From Acidobacteriaceae bacterium (lineage in GTDB: Bacteria > Acidobacteriota > Terriglobia > Terriglobales > Acidobacteriaceae): DNA of 13,348 bases. Where the stretch lies: NCBI GenBank assembly GCA_003140705.1, contig PLKU01000501.1, positions 409 through 13,756 on the forward strand, given 5' to 3'. Positions 7,025 to 13,348 of the stretch are shown piece after piece. Position 1 is the stretch's first letter. Every line of letters starts with the position of its first letter. The position numbers and the translations under genes were made by a program. The notes below the pieces were generated by a model that had not been told where the DNA came from, made no database searches, and saw only the letters and a program-made list of their open reading frames with translations.

Positions 7025-7045
7025 AAAACGAATTCCGGCACTACC

Positions 7046-7546
7046 ATGACCATCCCTTCCAGCCCTGACACACGCTCAATCCTGCGTTCATCCTCTAATG
7101 ATTCCCGCGGCAGCGTTCAGCGCCAGTCGCTGTCAGGACTGCGGCTGCAGAAGCACGCCGACTATCAACGCGCCTACGCCGCCAGCCGCAAACGGCAGTC
7201 CTCCTCTATGAGTTGGTTTCTGGCGCCGCAGAATGCAAGCGGCACTGCTCAGACATCAATGCCACGCGTTGGAATCACTGCCGGCAAAGTCCTTGGCAAA
7301 GCTCATGAACGCAATCGCATCAAGCGCCGAATTCGCGAGGCCCTACGCCGCCACCGTGACGCACTGCCTCAGGGTTACGATCTCATCTTTCATCCGCGCC
7401 GCATCCTTCTGACTATTGAATTTGCGAAACTTGAAGGCGAGATTGTGCGTATCCTTCATCAGGCAAAGACCGAAGCGGCAAAAATGGCGACTTCCCAGGC
7501 TCCGTCGCCGGCCACGCAGGTCACTCTGGTCAAGCACGAACTATGA
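7046..7546 (+). CDS. rnpA: Ribonuclease P protein component
   Basis: RnpA is the protein subunit of RNase P, which with the M1-type RNA removes the 5' leader of tRNA precursors. The family signature is clear: [20 protein letters not shown] (90-109, with the conserved RNR), preceded by [20 protein letters not shown] (about 32-51) and [14 protein letters not shown] (73-86), and followed by GYDLIFHPR. The product is 166 aa, against about 110-130 in most bacteria. There are about 30 extra Ser-rich residues at the N-terminus ([19 protein letters not shown]) and an Ala/Lys-rich tail. No in-frame ATG, GTG or TTG exists between 7046 and the conserved core, so the extension appears real unless a rarer start is used. 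The ribosome binding site is poor. The stop TGA overlaps the ATG of yidD (ATGA at 7543-7546), indicating translational coupling. Confidence 0.94.
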   Translation: MTIPSSPDTRSILRSSSNDSRGSVQRQSLSGLRLQKHADYQRAYAASRKRQSSSMSWFLAPQNASGTAQTSMPRVGITAGKVLGKAHERNRIKRRIREALRRHRDALPQGYDLIFHPRRILLTIEFAKLEGEIVRILHQAKTEAAKMATSQAPSPATQVTLVKHEL

Positions 7547-7833
7547 ATCGCCTTTTGCTTGCGAGTCTCGTCTTTTATCGCCGATGGCTCTCCCCGGCTC
7601 TCCATTCGCTGAACCCCAGCGGCGGCTGCCGCTACGTGCCCACGTGTTCTGAATATGCTTCGATCGCCATTGCCACGCACGGAACTCTGCGGGGAGGGGC
7701 AATGGCAATCTGGAGACTGCTTCGCTGCAATCCTTTCGGGCGCGGCGGCCTTGATAATGTCCCATCCAGGGTGCCGAAGCCGAGCCGATCAACTCAGTGT
7801 CAACCCATTCCTCCCCACGAACCGTTACCATAA
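7543..7833 (+). CDS. yidD: Membrane protein insertion efficiency factor YidD
   Basis: YidD is a small protein held at the inner membrane by an amphipathic N-terminal helix, and it helps YidC insert membrane proteins. The 96-aa product begins [20 protein letters not shown] and has the full signature: [11 protein letters not shown] (residues 29-39), then [20 protein letters not shown] (46-65) and GRGGLDNVP (66-74). Three conserved cysteines are present (29, 35, 62). The last 20 or so residues (Ser/Pro-rich, with one more Cys) are beyond the conserved part. Its ATG overlaps the rnpA stop by four bases, and yidC starts 73 nt later, so it belongs to the rnpA-yidD-yidC unit. Confidence 0.95.
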   Translation: MNRLLLASLVFYRRWLSPALHSLNPSGGCRYVPTCSEYASIAIATHGTLRGGAMAIWRLLRCNPFGRGGLDNVPSRVPKPSRSTQCQPIPPHEPLP

Positions 7834-7894
7834 GAACAGCGGGAGCCTGACGGCTCGCCATCCGCCTGAGTAGCGCTAGCAGGCCCCAACGAAC

Positions 7895-7898
7895 AGGA
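7895..7898 (+). promoter_or_regulatory. Ribosome binding site that supports the TTG start of yidC
   Basis: AGGA lies eight bases before the TTG at 7907. The next in-frame ATG (7979) is preceded by coding GGC repeats that give no good spacing, and it would remove the conserved PEIRNPNLQ start. Confidence 0.55.
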
Positions 7899-7906
7899 CG
7901 TATCCT

Positions 7907-9787
7907 TTGCCCGAAATTCGCAATCCCAATCTTCAAACGCCGGGTTCCGGCGGCGGCAGCGGCGGTAGTGGCGGCGACATGCGCGGCACCATGATCTTCG
8001 CCATGCTCATGCTCGTGGTTTTGCTTGGCTACCAGTACTTTTTCAAGCCCACACCGCCCGCGGCTCCGCCTGCCAACCAGCCACAAGCCCAGCAGGCCCA
8101 GGCTGCTGCACCAATCGCATCTGTGCAGCCAGGCCCGGCGCAGCCGGCCACGAATTCCGCGCAAACGCTCTCGTCAACTCCCTCAGTGGCCGCTCAGTTG
8201 GAGACGGCAACCACGATTGAAAACGAACAATACAAGATTGTTTTCACCAATCGAGGCGCGCAGGCCACGCACTGGATTCTGAAAAAGTACAACGACTCGG
8301 CCGGCAAGCCACTCGACATGGTCCAGCCGCAGACTGCAGCCAAGTTCGGCCTCCCGTTGTCGTTTTTCACGTATGAGCCCGCGCTGACCGCGCAGTTGAA
8401 CCAGGCCCTCTATCAAGTGACGGCTACGGGCCCGCAGCCTTCTGCCACCGGTAACGCAATCGCGCCTGAAACCAGCGCTCTCACTTTCCATTACGCTGGC
8501 GACGGTCTGGACGTGGTGAAGACGGTCCGCTTTGACGCAAGCTACGTGATTACTGTCGAGACTCAGGTGCTGCGTAACGGTTCGCCGGTACGTGCGCTCA
8601 TCTCGTGGCCCTCGGCTCTGGGTGACATGGAGGAGTTTCTTCCCTCTTCGTCGACACGTTCGGCGATACGGACATCCGCTCTGTCAACACTGGCGTGGTC
8701 TGTCGACGGCAAGCAGGACACGCTCGCCGTCACAAAGGTTGGTAACGATGCCACCTTCGACCAGCCCTACTCCTATGCGGCGATCACCGATCTCTACTTT
8801 GTATCGGCCTTTTTGCCGGACATTCCTGAACGCACCACCGTGGTTACGCTGCACAACACGGTCGACCTGCCCGGCGATTTGAGCGATCCCAACAGCGAGA
8901 AGAAGCCGGCGCACGTGCTGGGACTGGCCGTGGGCGACACCAGCGGCTTCACGCGCCTTCGCCTCTATGCAGGCCCCAAGTCGATGGATGTGCTCAGCTC
9001 CATCCATGTAACCGGCAGCGATGGCAAGCCCAGCAGCCAAACGCTCGAGCCATTGATCCAGTTTGGCTGGCTGACCATCATTGCCAAGCCGCTCTACCTG
9101 GCGCTTCGGTACCTGGATGAACACGGCGTCGGAAACTGGGGATGGGCGATCATCGTGGTCACCGTGATCTTTAACCTCCTCATGCTGCCCACGCGGTTCA
9201 TGATGATGAAGTCTTCGTTGAAGATGATGAGGATCCAGCCCAAGGTTGAAGCGCTGAAGAAGCGCTACGCCCATCTCAAAGCAACGGACCCTAAAAAGGC
9301 CGAGATGAACGCCGAGATGATGGACCTCTACAAGACCGAAGGCGTGAACATGTATGGCAGTTGCCTGCCAATGCTCATCCAGATGCCGCTGTTCTTTGCC
9401 TACTTTCGCGTGCTGCAGAATACGGTGGAGTTGCGGCAGGCGCACTGGTTCTGGCTTAAGGATCTTTCCACGCCGGACCCGCTGCATATCCTGCCCATCC
9501 TGATCATCATCAGCATGTTCTTTACGCAATACATCACGCCTGCGCCCGGCCAGGATCCGGCTCAGCGCCGGATGCTGGCTTTCATGATGCCGGCGATGTT
9601 CGGGTTCATGCTGTGGCGCTACGCTTCAGGGTTGGCGCTCTACTGGGGCACGGGGAACATCATCAATCTTGTCATGCAACTCGCCATCAACCAATCGAGC
9701 ATAGGCAAAGAGATGCACGCCATCGCCGCCAAGAGGGCTATCAAGAAAGCCGGCGGCAAACCGCCGACCCTCCAGGGGCGCAAGTAG
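7907..9787 (+). CDS. yidC: Membrane protein insertase YidC
   Basis: YidC inserts and folds inner-membrane proteins, alone or with SecYEG. The 626-aa product has the Gram-negative layout: a cytoplasmic N-terminus rich in Gly/Ser (GSGGGSGGSGG, 13-23), TM1 (about 29-46, IFAMLMLVVLLGYQYFF), a Pro/Ala/Gln-rich linker, the large periplasmic P1 domain (about 90-360), and the conserved insertase core. The core holds NWGWAIIVVTVIFNLLMLPT, followed by the groove Arg in the TRF context, then the cytoplasmic helical hairpin (RIQPKVEALKKRYAHL), CLPMLIQMPLFFAYFRVLQN, and the last two helices ending ALYWGTGNIINLVMQLAINQ. The start is a TTG (7907), with AGGA eight bases upstream; the alternative ATG at 7979 would lose 24 residues. 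It ends the rpmH-rnpA-yidD-yidC cluster and is followed by a terminator; jag and mnmE are not adjacent downstream. Confidence 0.96.
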   Translation: MPEIRNPNLQTPGSGGGSGGSGGDMRGTMIFAMLMLVVLLGYQYFFKPTPPAAPPANQPQAQQAQAAAPIASVQPGPAQPATNSAQTLSSTPSVAAQLETATTIENEQYKIVFTNRGAQATHWILKKYNDSAGKPLDMVQPQTAAKFGLPLSFFTYEPALTAQLNQALYQVTATGPQPSATGNAIAPETSALTFHYAGDGLDVVKTVRFDASYVITVETQVLRNGSPVRALISWPSALGDMEEFLPSSSTRSAIRTSALSTLAWSVDGKQDTLAVTKVGNDATFDQPYSYAAITDLYFVSAFLPDIPERTTVVTLHNTVDLPGDLSDPNSEKKPAHVLGLAVGDTSGFTRLRLYAGPKSMDVLSSIHVTGSDGKPSSQTLEPLIQFGWLTIIAKPLYLALRYLDEHGVGNWGWAIIVVTVIFNLLMLPTRFMMMKSSLKMMRIQPKVEALKKRYAHLKATDPKKAEMNAEMMDLYKTEGVNMYGSCLPMLIQMPLFFAYFRVLQNTVELRQAHWFWLKDLSTPDPLHILPILIIISMFFTQYITPAPGQDPAQRRMLAFMMPAMFGFMLWRYASGLALYWGTGNIINLVMQLAINQSSIGKEMHAIAAKRAIKKAGGKPPTLQGRK

Positions 9788-9817
9788 CGCGGGATTGTTG
9801 AGTGTTCGGCAAACAAG

Positions 9818-9848
9818 AGGGGACGGGCTGCGGCTCATCCCCTTTTTC
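9818..9848 (+). terminator. Rho-independent terminator after yidC
   Basis: AGGGGA (9818-9823) pairs with TCCCCT (9838-9843) around a 14-base GC-rich loop and is followed directly by TTTT and then CTCC. It lies 31 nt after the yidC stop and before the convergent gene at 9867, for which the reverse reading (ending TCTTGTTT) may also serve, though more weakly. Confidence 0.8.
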
Positions 9849-9866
9849 TCCGTTGAAGGCCCTGCT

Positions 9867-10427
9867 TTAATCAGCCACTACCGGCTGGCGAATGGAAGGC
9901 TCATTGTATCCCTCGTCCGCCAGGTGCCTGCCCATCCGCGCATACATCGCTTCGTCGCGCGGCTGCCAGGTGCCGAGCCCATCCACATAGCGGTTGAACA
10001 TGGAGAACGCAGCGGCAATGAGCACCGTATCGTGGATCTCGACATCAGTCGCACCCTGCTTGCGCGCCGCCTCTACGTCACCCCTGGTGACCAGCTTGCC
10101 ATCCTGCCGCACCTTCCCGGCAATCGCCAATAACGCTTTCAGCTTTGGGCTCACGGGCGCGGTCATGAAGTCCGCCTTCACCTGCTCAACCACTGCACCG
10201 TCGCCGAGGTGGCATGTGGCGGCCGCCGCGTGGCTTGATTGGCAGAAGTGGCAGTTGTTCTGTGAAGAGACATAGGTGGCAATCAGCTCTCTCTCGCCCG
10301 GTGTGAGCGAGTTGGGCTCATGAAGCAGCACGTGCGCCAGCTCGCGCATGGGTTTTGCGGTTTCAGGACGATAGGTAAACCCGGCGCTGATACCTGGATA
10401 ACCTTCCGGCAAGTCAATGTGCGGCAT
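9867..10427 (-). CDS. AhpD/carboxymuconolactone decarboxylase-like protein, canonical CX2C copy
   Basis: A 186-aa member of the AhpD-like CMD superfamily, of the peroxidase-related type. Such proteins use a CxxC-xxx-H centre as a thiol reductase or peroxidase; others are decarboxylases without it. GERELIATYVSS (44-55) provides the Glu of the proton relay, and N-C59-H-F-C62-QSS-H66 is the canonical redox site. KLKALLAIAGKVRQDGKLVT and EIHDTVLIAAAFSMFNRYVD are the usual helical core. The open frame extends upstream to 10601, but the ATG at 10427 is chosen: it has GGAGGG just upstream and matches the start of the neighbour (both begin MPHI-LP). It overlaps the upstream paralogue by 14 nt, and its ribosome binding site lies within that gene, so translation is probably coupled. 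Its redox partner is not visible. Confidence 0.88.
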   Translation of the reverse strand: MPHIDLPEGYPGISAGFTYRPETAKPMRELAHVLLHEPNSLTPGERELIATYVSSQNNCHFCQSSHAAAATCHLGDGAVVEQVKADFMTAPVSPKLKALLAIAGKVRQDGKLVTRGDVEAARKQGATDVEIHDTVLIAAAFSMFNRYVDGLGTWQPRDEAMYARMGRHLADEGYNEPSIRQPVVAD

Positions 10428-11013
10428 CTTTCCCTCCGTTGTGCGCTGCGCCTGCGTGACTTGCCAGATACTCTGCGCTGACCATGACGTAGCCATCGCG
10501 AGCCACACGCTTTCCGCGCTCGCGGTAGAGTGCCTCATCGTCCGGCTGATCCGTGCCGAGTCCGTCCACATAGCGGTTGTACATGCAAAACGCCGCGGCA
10601 ATCAGCACCGTGTCGTGAATCTCAAGGTCGGTGGCGCCAAGACTGCGCGCAGACTCGACATCAGAGGTTGTTACCAGCTTGCCATCCTGCTGCACCTTGC
10701 CAGCGATGGTGAGCAGCGCCTTCAATTTGGGGCTGACGGCAGCCTGCATGAAGTCGGTCTTCACTTGCTTGACCAGCGCCTCATTGCCGCCCAGGTGAGC
10801 CGCAGCAATGGCGCCGTGGATGCTGTGGCAATAGTGAGTGCAATTGCGGCTGGAGACATAGGTGGCAATGAGTTCGCGTTCTCCGCGGCTCAGCGTACTG
10901 GGGCCAGTCAGCAGAACCTCAACGAGTTCGTTTAATGGACGCGCGGTCTCAGGCCGAAAGGCCATTGCACCACGAATGCCGGGCAAATCAGGGGGAAGTG
11001 CGATGTGGGGCAT
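10414..11013 (-). CDS. AhpD/carboxymuconolactone decarboxylase-like protein, CX3C variant copy
   Basis: A 199-aa paralogue of the next gene, similar along the whole length (shared MPHI-LP, RPETA-P, GERELIATYVSS, VSPKLKALL-IAGKV-QDGKLVT, EIHDTVLIAAAF-M-NRYVDGLGT). It belongs to the AhpD-like CMD superfamily. The redox site differs: N-C58-THY-C62-HSI-H66. The first cysteine sits one residue earlier than in the paralogue, giving CX3C instead of CX2C, while the second Cys, His66 and the Glu-containing helix are kept. An extra Cys and a longer Ala/Gly/His-rich tail are also present. The ATG at 11013 is chosen over one at 11028 because GGAGG (11022-11026) lies eight bases before it and the paralogue has the same start. 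The permease gene ends 24 nt upstream, so the three genes look like one operon. Thiol-peroxidase activity is uncertain for this copy. Confidence 0.87.
   Translation of the reverse strand: MPHIALPPDLPGIRGAMAFRPETARPLNELVEVLLTGPSTLSRGERELIATYVSSRNCTHYCHSIHGAIAAAHLGGNEALVKQVKTDFMQAAVSPKLKALLTIAGKVQQDGKLVTTSDVESARSLGATDLEIHDTVLIAAAFCMYNRYVDGLGTDQPDDEALYRERGKRVARDGYVMVSAEYLASHAGAAHNGGKDAAH
10431..10437 (-). promoter_or_regulatory. Strong ribosome binding site inside the upstream gene
   Basis: On the - strand GGAGGGA stands just before the ATG at 10427, with five bases between GGAGG and the start. It lies within the last codons of the upstream paralogue, fixing the start of the second AhpD-like protein and suggesting coupled translation. 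Confidence 0.8.
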
Positions 11014-11021
11014 AGGGAAAT

Positions 11022-11026
11022 CCTCC
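11022..11026 (-). promoter_or_regulatory. Ribosome binding site that fixes the start of the first AhpD-like gene
   Basis: On the - strand GGAGG precedes the ATG at 11013 by eight bases. The alternative ATG at 11028 overlaps this site and would add five residues not found in the paralogue. Confidence 0.75.
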
Positions 11027-11037
11027 ATTATGTGAAA

Positions 11038-12393
11038 TCAGGAAAGCGACGTCTCTGCGGAAGCAACTTGCGCTGTTCTGTCGCCGCGGACCAGCAGCCA
11101 GCGCATTGGCAGTCCAGCCAGAACAACTGCGGCTCCCAGAAGGGAGGGCCAGGGGCTGTGCAATAACAGCATTGCGGCAAGCACTCCGCTGCCGATCAGG
11201 AATACAACCGGCGCCAGCGGATACCACCATCGCTGCACCGGCTCAGCGACACGAAAGAGAGTGACTGCGGTTAGAGCAAGAAACACCACTGCGGAGAAAA
11301 TGATGAAGGCAAGGATGCGATCAAATGCGCCGATTCCCAGCACCGCAAGCGCCACTCCCGTCTGCAGCAGGACCGCATTCGCCGGAGTACCGAACAGCGG
11401 ATGGAGTCGTCCAAAAACCAACAGCGGACTTGCCTGGCCATCGACGCTCTCTTCGCGAGCCAGAGCGTAGGTGACGCGCGGGACAGCCATGCTGAGCACC
11501 ATCAAGCCGCCGAGGACGCAAAGCACTACGCAAGCCGACAGGATCCGCCCACCTGCCTCACCAAAAAGGGCCATGCCAAACTGTGCCACAAAAGCTGTGT
11601 TGCTTTGAATTGTCTCCATCGGCACAACAGCCACAAACGCGAAGCTCACCAGCAGGTAGATCGCCGTCACCACGAGCACGCCGCCCGTAAATGCAATGGG
11701 CAGCGTGCGCGGCGGATCGCGCACCTCGCCGGCGATCTTGCCTGCCTCCCACCAGCCACCGAAACAGAAAAACGCACTGATCGCCGCACCAGCAACGGCG
11801 CCCACCAGTGGATCGGATCCAGCACGGCGCTCCATGAAGGGCGCCAATTTGATGGCCGCCGCATGGCCTGAAACCAGAGCCCACACAACCAAACCACCCA
11901 GCACCGGAATCTTCAACCAATTCAGCGCGGTCATCACACCGCTGCTGACGCGCGTGCCGAAATAATTCATTGCTCCCAGCGCGAGCAGTATCAGGGCCGG
12001 CATGGATTTAACAAGCCACGCAGGCAGAGGAAGCAGCGCTTGCACATACGGCACCGTGCCCACGCTCAGCGCCGCCGCCACGCCGGGATACATCACCACA
12101 GCAGCCATCCATCCATAAAGAAATGCGACTCGCCGCCCAAACCCCTGGCGGAGATACACGTATTCGCCACCTGCCTGGGGAAACCGCACCGCCAGTTCAG
12201 TGAAGCAGAGGGCCCCGGCAAGAGTGATGACCGCCATGCCGCACCAGACCGCACCCAGCAGCGCCGAAGAGCCAAGCGACTTTGCCATTCCTGCAGGCGT
12301 AAGAAAGATGCCCAGGGAGATGGCTTCGCCGGTGACGACGGCCGTTGCCGCCCACACCCCCATCTGCCGCCCGGCTTGCTGCTCGGTCCGCAT
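11038..12393 (-). CDS. APC-superfamily amino acid permease
   Basis: A 451-aa, roughly 12-helix inner-membrane transporter of the amino acid-polyamine-organocation superfamily. The first helix has the unwound substrate motif (EAISLGIFLTPAGMAKSLG, about 23-41; the usual GSGIF is changed to SLGIF). This is followed by LCFTELAVRFPQAGGEYVYL, the consensus after TM2, and by FFCFGGWWEAGKIAGEVRDP with R-LP-A (GEVxxPxRxLPxA), which is typical of the LAT-like and related APC branches. An amino acid or amine is the likely substrate, but which one cannot be told. The ATG at 12393 has AGGAT about ten bases upstream. It is the first gene of a probable operon with two AhpD-like genes and is divergent from an acyltransferase, so the 140 bases between 12394 and 12533 should hold both promoters; I found no convincing -10/-35 pair there. 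Confidence 0.88.
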   Translation of the reverse strand: MRTEQQAGRQMGVWAATAVVTGEAISLGIFLTPAGMAKSLGSSALLGAVWCGMAVITLAGALCFTELAVRFPQAGGEYVYLRQGFGRRVAFLYGWMAAVVMYPGVAAALSVGTVPYVQALLPLPAWLVKSMPALILLALGAMNYFGTRVSSGVMTALNWLKIPVLGGLVVWALVSGHAAAIKLAPFMERRAGSDPLVGAVAGAAISAFFCFGGWWEAGKIAGEVRDPPRTLPIAFTGGVLVVTAIYLLVSFAFVAVVPMETIQSNTAFVAQFGMALFGEAGGRILSACVVLCVLGGLMVLSMAVPRVTYALAREESVDGQASPLLVFGRLHPLFGTPANAVLLQTGVALAVLGIGAFDRILAFIIFSAVVFLALTAVTLFRVAEPVQRWWYPLAPVVFLIGSGVLAAMLLLHSPWPSLLGAAVVLAGLPMRWLLVRGDRTAQVASAETSLS

Positions 12394-12533
12394 CGTCCGG
12401 ATATCCTATCCAGACGGCTCAAGGCCGCGCATCCCCCGTTGGATTGAGAACTTCGCCAACATTGGATTTCGAATGAGTTTGCAAGCACGAGGATGGTCAA
12501 GCATTTGCCCAGGCTATTTGAGGTTCAGGTTCG

Positions 12534-13295
12534 ATGCATCCTGCCCCTTTGGTGTATCGTCCAATTCGTATGGCAACCACTCCGAGCAGTGTCCCACATC
12601 CCGCGCCTGAGGCGGAAGAGGTTTACCGTCGATGGCTCCAGTTCCTCGATGACGAGTTCGCCCGGCACAGCTCTGCTGAGCGGCGCTCCGAGATTGTGCG
12701 CGACCAGCTTTACCAGCTGTACCTAGGCCGGCCGCACGGAGGAAAGCTCAACCTTACCCTGACCTCTGAGTTGCCTGGAAATGTGGTGAGCCTCTCGCTG
12801 GACCCTGAAAACGTGACCCTTGAGTCCGGCCACTTTGCCGACGTGGATCGCGAGCGATTTAACGAGCGCAAACCTCTGCTCTGGTTCTGGCAAATGTTTG
12901 ACCGCTCGCCGGTTGGCCTGAACCATTGGCTGGGCCTGCGCTTCCGATGCATGTTAGGACGCCACATCTTTGCCCACATGGGGACAGGCGTCAAGATCTA
13001 CCATGGGGTCGACCTGACTTACGGATACAAGCTGTCTATTGGCGACGGCGTCACCATCCGCCAGGGAGCCTTGCTCAGCGACCGTGGCGGCATCACCATC
13101 GGCAAGGGCGCCGTGATTGGCTCATTCGCCCGCATCTACTCCCACACCCACAGCCCGGACGATTTCGACAAGGTCACGCTTGTGCCCACCGTCATCGGCC
13201 CCGGCGCACTCATTGCCAGTCACGCCATTGTGCTGGCGGGGCACACCGTTGCTCCCGGCGAGGCCGTGGGCAGCTTCCCGTCTGATGGCAAGTGA
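12534..13295 (+). CDS. Hexapeptide-repeat (left-handed beta-helix) acyltransferase
   Basis: A 253-aa protein whose C-terminal half is a left-handed beta-helix with hexapeptide repeats: GTGVKIYHGVDLTYGYKLSI (151-170), then GDGVTIRQGALLSD, GGITIGKGAVIGSFARIYSH (185-204) and TVIGPGALIASHAIVLAGHT (219-238). YSHTHS (202-207) holds the His expected to be catalytic in maltose O-acetyltransferase and serine acetyltransferase-like enzymes, so transfer of an acyl group from a CoA donor to a sugar or similar hydroxyl is likely. The N-terminal 120 residues have no repeats; LWFWQMFDRSPVGLNHWLGL (116-135) suggests a hydrophobic helix that may lie on a membrane. The protein ends soon after the last coil (VGSFPSDGK), without the usual extension ending GNPAKxI. 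Two starts are possible: ATG 12534 (AGG-type site upstream) or ATG 12570 (MATTPSS). Confidence 0.85.
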   Translation: MHPAPLVYRPIRMATTPSSVPHPAPEAEEVYRRWLQFLDDEFARHSSAERRSEIVRDQLYQLYLGRPHGGKLNLTLTSELPGNVVSLSLDPENVTLESGHFADVDRERFNERKPLLWFWQMFDRSPVGLNHWLGLRFRCMLGRHIFAHMGTGVKIYHGVDLTYGYKLSIGDGVTIRQGALLSDRGGITIGKGAVIGSFARIYSHTHSPDDFDKVTLVPTVIGPGALIASHAIVLAGHTVAPGEAVGSFPSDGK

Positions 13296-13348
13296 GGTGC
13301 GGCTCAGCCGCGACTTAATCCACGCCGCCGTGCACGACAAAACGCTTT
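13285..13348 (+). CDS. Possible 5' end of another gene, running out of the window
   Basis: An ATG at 13285 opens a frame that overlaps the end of the acyltransferase by 11 nt and stays open to the right edge: MASEVRLSRDLIHAAVHDKT, then L. G or C at the third position is frequent (about three quarters), as in the neighbouring genes. No good ribosome binding site is visible, and 21 codons are too few to be sure. A perfect GCGGC-tca-GCCGC hairpin (13299-13311) lies inside; without a T-run it is a poor terminator. Confidence 0.3.
   Translation, partial: MASEVRLSRDLIHAAVHDKTL

Noticed and set aside
7949..7977. GGC-rich repeat as a mobile or regulatory repeat
   Set aside because: It encodes the Gly/Ser N-terminal run of YidC, a low-complexity coding stretch.
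7541..8164. 207-residue open frame on the - strand over yidD and the start of yidC
   Set aside because: The + strand genes are unmistakable; the reverse frame is a compositional shadow in GC-rich DNA with no family resemblance.
8684..9529. 281-residue open frame on the - strand inside yidC
   Set aside because: It overlies the conserved insertase core; the translation is His/Arg-rich shadow sequence.
10428..10601. 58-residue N-terminal extension of the second AhpD-like protein
   Set aside because: It is the wrong-frame shadow of the upstream paralogue; the start at 10427 has a strong ribosome binding site and matches the paralogue.
13299..13311. GCGGC-tca-GCCGC hairpin as a terminator of the acyltransferase gene
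   Set aside because: The stem is only five pairs with no following T-run, and it may lie inside an overlapping gene.
13315..13347. Possible C-terminal tail of a - strand gene (KRFVVHGGVD, stop at 13317-13315)
   Set aside because: Only ten codons are visible, which cannot be told from chance; the opposite-strand frame from 13285 has better third-position composition.

Overview
The window is about 13.3 kb of ordinary, GC-rich bacterial chromosome. It carries the dnaA / rpmH-rnpA-yidD-yidC neighbourhood that often lies near a replication origin. The YidC N-terminus (a short PEIRNPNLQ start, a Gly/Ser run, then DMRG before the first membrane segment), the R3H protein and the general gene style suggest an acidobacterium of the Terriglobia type. 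That assignment comes from remembered family resemblance, not a search. No mobile element, CRISPR array, rRNA or tRNA gene was seen.

Left part (1-4792, all + strand): the end of an unknown gene with a His4 stretch; gluQRS (tRNA-Asp queuosine glutamylation); a KhpB/Jag-like R3H RNA-binding protein; an MHS-type MFS transporter; an exported nucleoside hydrolase with an altered metal/ribose site; and a small VOC-fold protein. A strong two-way hairpin terminator (about 4803-4838) separates this block from dnaA, which converges on it.

Centre (4862-9787): dnaA is on the - strand. It is divergent from the + strand cluster rpmH, rnpA, yidD, yidC (ribosomal protein L34, RNase P protein, membrane insertion factor, membrane insertase). 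rpmH (51 aa) is short and easily missed. rnpA and yidD overlap as ATGA. The 539-base gap between dnaA and rpmH holds an extended -10 promoter for dnaA with a leader of about 210 nt, and a weaker candidate for rpmH. I found no recognisable DnaA box, so an origin is not supported here. dnaN is not next to dnaA, and the jag-like gene is not next to yidC but lies on the far side of dnaA. A terminator follows yidC.

Right part (9867-12393, - strand): a compact three-gene unit made of an APC-type amino acid permease and two tandem paralogous AhpD/carboxymuconolactone decarboxylase-like proteins. Each of the two has its own strong ribosome binding site, and they overlap by 14 nt. One paralogue has the usual CX2C-X3-H site, while the other has CX3C-X3-H. 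Divergent from this unit is a hexapeptide-repeat acyltransferase (12534-13295, +), whose last codons may overlap the start of a further gene that leaves the window.

Most of the window is conserved housekeeping. The permease/AhpD-like pair is the least explained part. I see no convincing evidence of a wholly new system.
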